In this document: piece by piece, positions 57,090-64,000 of the stretch
Position numbering within the stretch: the stretch's first letter is position 1
Layout of the letters: every line of letters begins with the position of its first letter
NCBI GenBank assembly: GCA_964574815.1
Contig: CAZNPL010000018.1
Span: 57,055 to 121,054 of the forward strand
Reading direction: 5' to 3'
Length of the DNA stretch: 64,000 nucleotides
Origin: CAZNPL01 sp964574815
GTDB lineage: Bacteria > Planctomycetota > Phycisphaerae > UBA1845
Notes under the pieces: generated by a model
What the model saw: the letters and a program-made list of their open reading frames with translations, nothing else
Databases searched by the model: none
Told to the model about the DNA's origin: nothing
Position numbers and translations under genes: made by a program

Positions 57090-58753
57090 GGCGTTCCTCC
57101 GATGAGCGAGGGTTGTGAATTGTTGAGAAATAACAGGTTGATCGCGTCGGCGAATCTCTGAACCAGGCTCGATTCGACTATTGGATTATAGAAGAGGGCG
57201 GCTGTCCAGAAGCCGATCGTGAGCCACGGCCCGAGCGGTATGACCCGCGAGCGCTTGAGGGGCAGCAGCAGTAGCCAGCCGGTGATTGCCGAAAGGCAGG
57301 CGATGACGAAGCCGAGCAGGACGACGTGCCATCCCGCGACGGCGCCTGCGGCGGCCATCATGTGGATGTCGCCGGTGGCGAAGGCCTCTTTGCCCCAGAT
57401 GAGGTTGGCGAGGATTCGGACGGTCCAGCCGATGCCGGCGGCGATGACATAGCCGCTGACGGCGGTCGAGAGGCCCAGGAGCGGGCGCCACGCGCCGTTG
57501 AACGGTCGCCACTGAATCGCGTCATGCACGGCGTCGGCAGACGTTTGACTTTGAAGGAACACGATCAGGGCCAGGGTCCCGAGCAGGATTGCGGGGGCGA
57601 GGGTTAACAGCTCTTTGAGTGCGTTGCGTCGTGCGGCGGGGGCTTCGAACTCGATGGCCTCGGCGATCTCGCCGTCGGATTCGCGCTCACGTGCCGCGGC
57701 GAACATGATGGCCAGGAAGCCGCATAGCAGCGGTAGAGCGGCCCGGTACGCGTGGGGAACCGACCAACCGTCTTCGACGGCGGAGGCGCAAACGGCCGAC
57801 CAGACGATTGCGAAAAGTACCAATCCTGTGATGAGCATGGCCGTGCCGACGCGGGCTGAGGCGGGTGGCCAGGATGCCTCGACGGCGGCGGCTGCATCGG
57901 CCTGTTGTGGGATGGAGGCCGGTTCGATGGAAGCCGGGGCGTTGGTAGCGTGGTCGCGATTTTCGGATGGGCTGGACGAGTCAGCGCCGGGCAGATCCGG
58001 TGGCGTATCCTCGGTTTCGGGTGGCTGGTCGCTCTGCGTCTGGTCTTCTTCGGATCGTTCGGGCAGGAGGAGCCACACGACGGCGAACGCAATGAAGGCG
58101 ACAACGGTTGCGGCGGCGGTCGCATCGTACGGACGGAACCATTCCCGGCTGTGGTACGGCGTCCAGATGGTGTGCAGCAGTATGCCGCAGAGGGCCGCGA
58201 AGTGCGTGAAGCGAATATCCACCCAGTAGAACTGCAGATCGATCGACGACATGCCCAGCAGGCAGACGAGCAGGATCACGTGAGCGATGAAAACGGGCCA
58301 ATCGGCTGAAAGCCGCCAGGCCAGGTCTGGAAAGGTCTGGAGGCCGGCGCGTGACTGGGCAAGGAAGAAGGCGTCGAACAGGCTGACGACGACGATGGCG
58401 GTCAGCAGTTCGATCAGAGGGTAGTGCGCCGAGATGGGGGCATGGCAATGGCGGCAGCGGCCCCTCAGGAGAAGGAAGCTGATCACCGGAAGGTTGTCGT
58501 ACCAGGCAATGCGTGATTCGCAGCGGGGGCAAAAGGACCATCGTGGGTGGCCGAGGTCGATGCCGAGGGGCAGCCGATGGATGACGACGTTGAGGAAGCT
58601 GCCCAGGCAGAGGCCTACGATGGTGAAGAAACTCAGCCACCACAGCGTGACGATGGACAGCAACGCGGATACGCCCTTCTTTGTCGGGTACGGAGACTTC
58701 GTCCGTACATGTTCAGTCAGGGTGGCACGGACAAGCGGAGCGGCCATGGGCAT
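57086..58753 (-). CDS. Prepilin peptidase/N-methyltransferase (type IV leader peptidase) with large insertion
   Basis: PilD-type enzymes remove leader peptides from type IV pilins and type II secretion pseudopilins in the inner membrane. N-terminal domain: LCLGSFLNVVIHRLPLG, CPRCESRIAWYDNLPVISFL and CRHCHAPISAHYPLIELLTA, with both zinc CxxC pairs. Aspartyl-protease motifs: first Asp in SSIDLQFYWVD, second in FATGDIHMMAAAGAVAGW (usual GxGD). Between them, from about residue 225 to 445, lies an extra ~220 residues. These comprise an acidic, Pro/Ser/Ala-rich hydrophilic stretch (DQTQSDQPPETEDTPPDLP) and additional membrane helices. The usual length is about 280, against 555 here. The ATG may lie further in (a GTG at about residue 28 precedes the first helix). 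Confidence 0.88.
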   Translation of the reverse strand: MPMAAPLVRATLTEHVRTKSPYPTKKGVSALLSIVTLWWLSFFTIVGLCLGSFLNVVIHRLPLGIDLGHPRWSFCPRCESRIAWYDNLPVISFLLLRGRCRHCHAPISAHYPLIELLTAIVVVSLFDAFFLAQSRAGLQTFPDLAWRLSADWPVFIAHVILLVCLLGMSSIDLQFYWVDIRFTHFAALCGILLHTIWTPYHSREWFRPYDATAAATVVAFIAFAVVWLLLPERSEEDQTQSDQPPETEDTPPDLPGADSSSPSENRDHATNAPASIEPASIPQQADAAAAVEASWPPASARVGTAMLITGLVLFAIVWSAVCASAVEDGWSVPHAYRAALPLLCGFLAIMFAAARERESDGEIAEAIEFEAPAARRNALKELLTLAPAILLGTLALIVFLQSQTSADAVHDAIQWRPFNGAWRPLLGLSTAVSGYVIAAGIGWTVRILANLIWGKEAFATGDIHMMAAAGAVAGWHVVLLGFVIACLSAITGWLLLLPLKRSRVIPLGPWLTIGFWTAALFYNPIVESSLVQRFADAINLLFLNNSQPSLIGGTP

Positions 58754-58790
58754 CGGAGCTTGCCCGTGCGTTTCTCCCGCCTGGCGGCAC

Positions 58791-58832
58791 GGGCAACGCG
58801 GGTCTCACCCGTGGGTAAGACCCGCGTTGCCC
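58791..58832. repeat. Perfect 15-bp palindrome upstream of the prepilin peptidase gene (family D)
   Basis: GGGCAACGCGGGTCT pairs perfectly with AGACCCGCGTTGCCC. The 12-base middle itself holds ACCC/GGGT. It is followed by ATGGCACCC, the tail that also follows the family A hairpins. It lies between the pilD start (58753) and the stop of the CDGSH gene (58898), both on the minus strand, so it may separate the two units. Confidence 0.85.
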
Positions 58833-58897
58833 ATGGCACCCTGCCCACCCTGCCCTGCACGTTAAACGCGGACCTGCGCCCGGACCGTGCGGGTCGA

Positions 58898-59146
58898 CTA
58901 TGCAGTCTTGAGCGTTTTGTGCGAGCCGTCGCACCACGGCAGATTGCCGCTGCGGTGACACTGGCACACAGCCTTCTTGCCCGCGGCGTCAACCTCGATC
59001 ACGATCGGCTTCAGGCCCGTGCCCTCTCGCGAGTGACTTCCGTCGCAGTAGGGCAGATTGGCGGACAGGCCACACTGGCAGTACGCCTTCTTGCCGGGCG
59101 TTTCTTCGCAGACGATGGGTCCCGTTCCGTGTTTGGGTTCAGCCAC
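58898..59146 (-). CDS. Double CDGSH iron-sulfur domain protein
   Basis: The 82-aa protein carries two CDGSH [2Fe-2S] motifs, each C-x-C-x2-(S/T)-x3-P-x-CDGSH: YCQCGLSANLPYCDGSH and VCQCHRSGNLPWCDGSH. All Cys/His ligands of both clusters are present. It is soluble, with no signal peptide. Small tandem CDGSH proteins bind redox-active, acid-labile clusters; their role in bacteria is unclear, with iron/redox sensing or electron transfer likely. It is 71 bases downstream of ispH on the same strand and could support iron-sulfur enzymes such as IspH, but that is only positional inference. Confidence 0.92.
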   Translation of the reverse strand: MAEPKHGTGPIVCEETPGKKAYCQCGLSANLPYCDGSHSREGTGLKPIVIEVDAAGKKAVCQCHRSGNLPWCDGSHKTLKTA

Positions 59147-59217
59147 GTTTGCCTCCTGGTTCTATCGTCGGCCTCGATCTCGGTGTGGGCGGAATCCCGG
59201 TGCCGCGAAGCCCGCGA

Positions 59218-60060
59218 TTAGATGGTCTCGAGCTTCTTGACAAAGTCGGTGATCACCCATTCCGGCGTGGAGGCGCCGGCGGTGACGCCCGCGATCTGTT
59301 TGCCCTCGACCATACTGGGATCGAAGTCATCAAACGTCTCGAGGTGATACGTCGGCTTGTGCTTCTCTCGGCAGAGGCGGGCGAGCTCCTGCGTGTTGGC
59401 CGAGTGCAGCCCGCCGAGGACGAACATCACATCGACCTCGTCGCACAGAGCGACGGCCGCCTCCTGCCTCCGCGTCACCTCGAGGCACAATGTATTGACA
59501 ATTTTGAGTTCGCGGAAGGGGCGTTTGGCGATTTCGCCGATCATCTCGGCGACGTGCTCGGGCGCGTGCGTGGTCTGCGCGACGATGCCGAGGCGGTCGC
59601 GATAGGGGATGGCGGCGTCCAGGTCATCGCCCTTGTCCACCACGACGACATTCGGAGCGTAGCCGATCACGCCGCGGACCTCGGGGTGGTTTTTGTCGCC
59701 GATCATGACGACCTTGTACCCCTCTTCATGGAGCTGCTTCACAACGTTCTGGGCACGCTTGACCAGGATGCAGGTGGCATCGACGACGTTGAGGCGGCGC
59801 TCCTTGGCCTGCTCGAACGTTTCCGGGGAGGCGCCGTGTGAGCGGATCAAAACGGTGGTGCCGTTTTCGACGCGGTCGAAATCGGCGGACTGGTTCAAGC
59901 CCGCTTCTTCAAGCTTCTGGACAACCTGTTTGTTGTGAATGACGGGTCCGAGGGCGACGATTCGGCCGTCTTTGCTTTCGTCCAGCGCCCGTTCGGCGAT
60001 TTCAATGGCGTCCTCGACACCGAAACAGAATCCTCGTGTGCTGGCGAGCTTTACCTGCAT
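59218..60060 (-). CDS. ispH: 4-hydroxy-3-methylbut-2-enyl diphosphate reductase
   Basis: IspH makes IPP and DMAPP in the last step of the MEP isoprenoid pathway, using an iron-sulfur cluster held by three Cys. They are visible in STRGFCFGVEDAIEI, NVVDATCILVKRAQ and NTLCLEVTRRQEAA. Further marks are LGPVIHNKQVVQKLEEAG, IRSHGASPETFEQAK, GDKNHPEVRGVIGY and VTAGASTPEWVI. The 280-aa length is normal. The third Cys motif reads LCLEVT rather than the common ICxAT, a mild variation. It shows the organism uses the MEP pathway. Confidence 0.95.
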   Translation of the reverse strand: MQVKLASTRGFCFGVEDAIEIAERALDESKDGRIVALGPVIHNKQVVQKLEEAGLNQSADFDRVENGTTVLIRSHGASPETFEQAKERRLNVVDATCILVKRAQNVVKQLHEEGYKVVMIGDKNHPEVRGVIGYAPNVVVVDKGDDLDAAIPYRDRLGIVAQTTHAPEHVAEMIGEIAKRPFRELKIVNTLCLEVTRRQEAAVALCDEVDVMFVLGGLHSANTQELARLCREKHKPTYHLETFDDFDPSMVEGKQIAGVTAGASTPEWVITDFVKKLETI

Positions 60061-60271
60061 TGCGTGGATTACTCCCCTTCACCGTCACGGCCAGTCCGCT
60101 CCGGCACCTGGATTTTCCCTTCCGAATTCCCCAACTGACATCGGCCCGTTCCGTGGGATTATACAGTGTTGTGGCGATCCGGCGAGGGCGGCGGCGCGGC
60201 TGGAGCCTCGCCCTCCCTGGGTGGCTCCGGAGCTTGTTGCGTGCCTGCCCCAGGCGTCGCGACGATGGGGC

Positions 60272-61036
60272 TTATTCCAGCGATGGCCAGTTCAGGCGTT
60301 CGAGGTCGTTCAGGCGTTCGCGGTCGGTGAGATCGACCTTGAGGGGCGTGACGACGACGTAGCCGCTGGCGAGGGCATGCAGGTCCGTTTCATGGGGGCC
60401 GGCCGGCTCGGCGAAGTCGCCGTCGAGCGTATATTGCAGGAGTCCGTCGGGCGTTTCCTTCAGTTCGTATGCATCGTCCATGGTCTGGAGGGCCTGTTCG
60501 GCGACGCGGACGCCTTTTGGCCAGCCGGGCTGAATCAGGGGGATGTTGATGTTGACCAGCTTGCCTGGGGAGAGTCCGTAGTCCAGAAGGCGGTCGATCA
60601 CCTTTCGGGCTATCGCCGCCGCGCGATCGAAATCAGATTCGGGGCCACGCTGGAGTGAGACGGCCACCGCGGGAACGCCGAGGATGGCGCCTTCGGCCGC
60701 GGCGGCGACGGTGCCGGAGTAGAGGACGTTGATGCTGACATTGGCGCCGTCGTTAATTCCGGAGACGACGAGGTTGGGCGGGGTCTCGCAAAGTTCGAGC
60801 ATGGCGAGCTTGACGCAGTCGGCCGGTCGGCCTCCTACGCTCCAGCCGTCGAACTCGTTTTGCACGCGGACGCGTCGGACGTTGATGGCCTGGCGGACGG
60901 TGATGCCGTGGGCGGTTGCGGATTGGACTGAGTCCGGGGCGGCGACCGTGACCGTTCCCAGGTCGGTGAGGGCGCGATGCATGGCAGCCAACCCAGGGGC
61001 AAGTATCCCGTCATCGTTGCTCAGAAGGATATGCAT
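60272..61036 (-). CDS. surE: 5'/3'-nucleotidase SurE
   Basis: SurE is a metal-dependent phosphatase acting on nucleoside monophosphates and short polyphosphate, often linked to stationary-phase survival. The 254-aa protein has ILLSNDDGILAPGLAAMHRA (metal Asp pair), VAAPDSVQSATAHGITV, GGRPADCVKLAM, LVVSGINDGANVSINVLYSG and VPAVAVSLQRGPESDF, all family motifs. It ends ERLNDLERLNWPSLE. It is on the minus strand, 211 bases upstream of ispH, with no other gene in that gap. It was not found beside pcm or umpG as in enterobacteria. Confidence 0.95.
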   Translation of the reverse strand: MHILLSNDDGILAPGLAAMHRALTDLGTVTVAAPDSVQSATAHGITVRQAINVRRVRVQNEFDGWSVGGRPADCVKLAMLELCETPPNLVVSGINDGANVSINVLYSGTVAAAAEGAILGVPAVAVSLQRGPESDFDRAAAIARKVIDRLLDYGLSPGKLVNINIPLIQPGWPKGVRVAEQALQTMDDAYELKETPDGLLQYTLDGDFAEPAGPHETDLHALASGYVVVTPLKVDLTDRERLNDLERLNWPSLE

Positions 61037-61080
61037 GTGGTTCTCTCCGCCTCCCCGGTGAACGCGCTCGAAATCTTCGG

Positions 61081-61860
61081 TCAGGTTTTTTCGCGCATCA
61101 AATAGAATACCAGGCCGACGGCGTCGCCGTAACGACGGCAGATGGCGATCTCGCGTTCGGTCTGGTCGAGGACCGTGGCGAGCACCGGGTCTCCGGCCGC
61201 TTCGGGCCTCAGTTCGGCCATCCTCGCTTCAATCGGTGTGTAGTATTCGTCCCACCATCCCTTTTGCGGCAGTAGAAAGTGATCGACTACGTCGAAGCCG
61301 GCGTTGGCGGCCAGGGAGATGTTCCCGTCGATATCCGTCAACGCGGGGTACTCCGACTCCCAGAAGCTCTGCGCCTCAGCCGGCAGGTCGTGCACGAGGC
61401 GAGTCACCTCGCTGACGACTACCGGGCCGTTGTTTCGCAGCCAGGGCTTGAACAGTTGGAGTCCCTTGGAGAATCCAACGACGAAAATGGCGCCCTCGCA
61501 CCAGATCAGATCGACGCTGCCCGATTGTTCGTCGAGTTCTTCCATGCGCCCATGGTGCGTGATGATGTGATCGCTGAGGCCTTCGGCCTCGGCGCTCTTG
61601 CGTAGCTGAGCCAGGAACGGCTCGTGGAAATCCACTGCGACGATCGGTGTTTTTAGCTCGCGGGCGAGCACGAGCGTCTGCCGCCCTGGGCCACACCCGA
61701 GGTCCAGCACGCGCGGAGTGGCCGGCAGGGGCGGCAAGCGGCGCAGGGCCTCTCGTGTCGCGTCGTCGCTGCCCGGTCCTTCGCGTGGAAGATCGCGGTG
61801 CACTTTGAAGAACGCTTCCCACATCCTTGCTTCTTCGTTGTCTTTTGTGGCTGGGGACAT
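61081..61860 (-). CDS. Class I SAM-dependent methyltransferase
   Basis: The protein has about 259 aa (start at 61860, MSPATKDNEE; an ATG at 61881 adds seven). SAM-binding motif I is RVLDLGCGPGRQTLVLAREL, followed by IVAVDFHEPFLAQLRKSAEA and the motif IV/post region VDLIWCEGAIFVVGFSKGLQ. This is the Methyltransf_11/25 type with no target-specific domain. The C-terminal part (LLPQKGWWDEYYTPIEARMA) is conserved in a family of small-molecule methyltransferases of unknown substrate. The gap to surE is 44 bases on the same strand, so the two may be co-transcribed. Confidence 0.85.
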   Translation of the reverse strand: MSPATKDNEEARMWEAFFKVHRDLPREGPGSDDATREALRRLPPLPATPRVLDLGCGPGRQTLVLARELKTPIVAVDFHEPFLAQLRKSAEAEGLSDHIITHHGRMEELDEQSGSVDLIWCEGAIFVVGFSKGLQLFKPWLRNNGPVVVSEVTRLVHDLPAEAQSFWESEYPALTDIDGNISLAANAGFDVVDHFLLPQKGWWDEYYTPIEARMAELRPEAAGDPVLATVLDQTEREIAICRRYGDAVGLVFYLMREKT

Positions 61861-62172
61861 TTTGTTTTGGAACTTCCTCAAAAAGGCACGACGGATTGGT
61901 GCACGGTTACACGGGAACGCGTGGTCGCCGTTTCGTACGCCTACGCGGTTTTTTCTCGATTATGGAACCCATGTTAGGACGGAACGGCTCGCCCGAACAG
62001 GCCGGATGTGTGGCGATTTCTGATCGTGGAGCCACGAAGATGACGATCCACACAGGCAAGCTGCGCCGCCGGCTGAGGCGGCTCCGCTTACCCATGGCAC
62101 TCGACTTGTTGCTTGGCACACTCGCCGCGTACGTACAGCAGAAGCGGTTGCGGGGCCTCCGTGACAGGCCGT
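61861..62172. other. Intergenic region with a hairpin, no gene seen
   Basis: A GC hairpin (GCCGCC-GGCTGA-GGCGGC) lies at about 62067-62085, followed by TTACCCATGGCACTC, close to the TTGCCCATGGCACCC tail found at 54317 and 58828. It is probably the terminator or a decayed repeat after the HDOD-GGDEF gene, which ends at 62173... in transcription order that gene reads into this region. Confidence 0.45.
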
Positions 62173-63675
62173 TTATGCCTGGACCGGTTTGAGCGGCGCG
62201 CCGTTGCGGCTCATTTCGACGCGGTTGCGACCCGCGCGTTTGGCGGCGTAGAGGCGCTCATCGGCGGCCCTGATGATGTTGGAGGCGTCGGCGCCATCCA
62301 CGGGTTCGGTGATTATCTCGACGCCGACGCTGATGGTAACACCGAGCCTCTCACCCGCCCAAGGGACGGTGTGGACCTCGACGGCGCGCCGAATCCGCTC
62401 GGCCACCATTCCGGCGTTTTCGGCGGATGTTTCGGGCGCGATGACGGCGAATTCTTCCCCACCATAGCGCGCCAGGTAGTCCACCTTGCGGATGTTGGCG
62501 TCCAGTACGTGTGCGACGTCCCGGAGGACCGCATCGCCGGCCTGGTGCCCGTACGTATCGTTGAACGATTTGAATCTGTCGACGTCGATCATCATGAGGG
62601 CCAGCGGCTCGCGGGAACGGGCAAATCGATCCAACTCCAGCGTGAGGCGGGCATCGAAGGCGACTCGGTTTCCGACTCCGGTGAGCGCGTCGGTCGTGGC
62701 CCGCCGCATGAGGTCTTCCTGCTGTTGGACCATGGCCTCATGTTCGAGGTGCATGGCCAAGCTCAACTCCGCGATGCGTTGGCGCACTTCCTCCTGGATA
62801 TCGTTGATCGAGCGGGTCTTTCCGTCGCGCATCTGAATTACTGCGCGAGTGTTCTCGGTTTCGGCCATAATCTGGTTGATGAGGTCGGTGCAGCGTTCGG
62901 CCTCGACGCCGAGCAACCGGGTTGCGGCATCCACGAACGCCCGCGAATCGGGCGGCTCGCCTTTCGCGTCCGGGCAGATGACACCGGCGGCGACCTCCGC
63001 GACGTTGAGCAGACGGGCGAGCGGGCAGCCCTCATCGCTGTCGTCGAGTTCGCGGAAGGTTTGAATTGCTGAGCAGAGGCTTTCGGGTATTCCCCACGAT
63101 CGCAGAAGCTGGGCGCTGACCGATGCGTAATGTTCTCCGAACGCGACGGTTTCAAGCGGGGGCAGATCGCGCGGGATTTGGCGGGCCTGTGCGAGCACGG
63201 GCGCGTATTCCTTGGGGACGGTGATGGCGAGGACCGCACGTCCGATCTGGCTGAGCAGGCCGGCGATAAAGGCCTCGTGGGCCGAGTCCGCCTTTGTCTC
63301 CAGTGCGAGAAGCCGGGCGGCCGCTCCACAGGCCACCGACTGCAGGGTGAACTGTTTCTGATTGAAGCCTGAGCAGCCCTCCTTGATGGAGGTCCCGAGG
63401 ACGGCGAATGAGAGGGCGGCCATCTTGACGCCTCTTACGCCCATGAGCGCCGCGGCCTGTTGCAGCGAAGTGACCTTGCGTTGGATGCCGGCCATTGGTG
63501 AGTTGGCGAATCGAAGGATTTTGGCTGCGAGGGCGGGATCCTGTCCGAGCGTGTCGGCGATCTGGCGAGCGGAGACGTCTTCGCGGCGGGTCAGTTCCAA
63601 CAATTGCAGCACCACGCCGGGCGGCGTGGGGAGCTTACCGGTCGCTTCGAGACGTCCTAGTAATCTGCTTGACAC
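62173..63675 (-). CDS. HDOD-GGDEF signalling protein, probable diguanylate cyclase
   Basis: The 500-aa cytoplasmic protein has an HDOD domain at about 10-215 (LPTPPGVVLQLLELTRREDV, LAAKILRFANSPMAG, GLLSQIGRAVLAITVPKEY), a helical linker with a coiled coil at about 270-325 (SINDIQEEVRQRIAELSLAM), and a GGDEF domain at about 330-490 (TTDALTGVGNRVAFDARLTL, MIDVDRFKSFNDTYGHQAGD). The active site is GGEEF (ARYGGEEFAVIAPE), which is catalytically competent in the family. It should make cyclic di-GMP in response to whatever the HDOD part senses. An RxxD inhibitory site just upstream of GGEEF is not seen as the usual motif (DYLARYGGEEF has no R-x-x-D five residues before). No partner gene is adjacent. 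Confidence 0.93.
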   Translation of the reverse strand: MSSRLLGRLEATGKLPTPPGVVLQLLELTRREDVSARQIADTLGQDPALAAKILRFANSPMAGIQRKVTSLQQAAALMGVRGVKMAALSFAVLGTSIKEGCSGFNQKQFTLQSVACGAAARLLALETKADSAHEAFIAGLLSQIGRAVLAITVPKEYAPVLAQARQIPRDLPPLETVAFGEHYASVSAQLLRSWGIPESLCSAIQTFRELDDSDEGCPLARLLNVAEVAAGVICPDAKGEPPDSRAFVDAATRLLGVEAERCTDLINQIMAETENTRAVIQMRDGKTRSINDIQEEVRQRIAELSLAMHLEHEAMVQQQEDLMRRATTDALTGVGNRVAFDARLTLELDRFARSREPLALMMIDVDRFKSFNDTYGHQAGDAVLRDVAHVLDANIRKVDYLARYGGEEFAVIAPETSAENAGMVAERIRRAVEVHTVPWAGERLGVTISVGVEIITEPVDGADASNIIRAADERLYAAKRAGRNRVEMSRNGAPLKPVQA

Positions 63676-64000
63676 CTGATTCCTCCCCTAATCGGTGTGG
63701 ACTTCACGCAGCCCGCGGCTCGGTGGCCACCGCGTGACCGGCACCCGATAACATCTGGTTCCTGAACTGCTTTCTGCGAGCAACCCGGGTAAGCACTGTC
63801 GTGCCGCCGAGATTCATCGTCCCACCGGCGTTTCCGCTTGATGAAAGTTGCTGAACTATGTACATGGCGGGTGAAAGTGAGGTATTCCTCCCGGCCCTGC
63901 AGGGTCGAGGGATCGCCGCTCATGGGCCGCCCGATGACTGCCGGAAGCTAGACCCAAATTAAGCGAGCGCAGCTGGGTTTTCGCGCCCTGGCGGCCCGGT
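63676..64000. other. Right-edge region, no gene recognised
   Basis: It contains the upstream region of the HDOD-GGDEF gene and unassigned sequence to the edge. A minus-strand 88-codon frame (63657-63923) overlaps that gene's start, has no ribosome site and no recognisable composition, so it is not called. No tRNA or rRNA signature was seen. Confidence 0.45.

Noticed and set aside
63657..63923. 88-codon minus-strand frame at the right edge
   Set aside because: Overlaps the start of the HDOD-GGDEF gene, lacks a ribosome site and has no coding character.

Overview
The window is GC-rich, densely coded bacterial DNA. It most resembles a Planctomycetota genome of the Phycisphaerae type. This assignment is an inference from protein style: PQQ-propeller proteins opening with a WPSFRG motif, very large secreted proteins with Cys-rich 'ACC-x-DGTC' repeats, dockerin-like tails built on 'LNLFDIFCIL / LNLFDVFAVLDAI', many small Zn-ribbon membrane proteins, and several families of palindromic intergenic repeats. 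The envelope is Gram-negative: KdsA, OmpA-family and YidD proteins, many lipoproteins, Lgt and an outer-membrane barrel are present. No tRNA, rRNA, CRISPR array, transposase or prophage was recognised.

Layout. 0-5 kb: an edge-truncated DUF2341-type secreted protein, a doubtful ORF, a PQQ-propeller/esterase fusion and rubrerythrin. 5-10.8 kb: a CPBP-protease/DUF418 fusion, two Zn-ribbon membrane proteins, arsenite methyltransferase and carbamate kinase. 10.8-21.3 kb: a redox block. It holds two minus-strand lipoproteins (one Ca-loop, one diheme), then a seven-gene plus-strand operon: pentaheme lipoprotein, 697-aa beta-barrel, NHL-propeller lipoprotein, a cytochrome with 11 CXXCH plus one CX3CH, a cytochrome with 5 CXXCH plus two atypical motifs, a tetraheme cytochrome and a second NHL lipoprotein. 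A convergent tetraheme c554-type cytochrome closes the block. It is best read as a porin-cytochrome system for moving electrons across the outer membrane, possibly with an extracellular cytochrome polymer.

21.5-35.5 kb: an ABC-class ATPase, galactokinase, a 2511-aa secreted mosaic protein, a 1.4-kb repeat-bearing intergenic region, and a secreted pair (beta-helix protein and a WGENIGW-repeat protein) whose C-terminal tail matches the mosaic protein. 35.6-44.5 kb: a minus-strand run with a four-function fusion (fatty acyl reductase / acyl ligase / ACP / PlsC acyltransferase), a HAD phosphatase, a Zn-alcohol dehydrogenase, a lipid kinase, a small unknown and MtnA. The first four look like an ether-lipid, alkyl-lipid or wax pathway. 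44.7-50.6 kb: KdsA, an ECF sigma/anti-sigma/STN-domain operon, PanC and Lgt.

50.6-52 kb: a double cupin-like lipoprotein, then a TlpA-like thioredoxin lipoprotein whose first redox Cys is encoded by in-frame UGA followed by a bSECIS-like hairpin, a probable selenoprotein. 52-64 kb: YidD, an esterase lipoprotein, tryptophanase, an OmpA-family lipoprotein, a LapA-like protein, an enlarged prepilin peptidase, a double CDGSH protein, IspH, SurE, a methyltransferase and an HDOD-GGDEF protein.

The main leads are the multiheme/barrel operon, the UGA-containing thioredoxin, the lipid fusion operon, and palindromic repeat families, one of which occupies both convergent-gene gaps in which it occurs.
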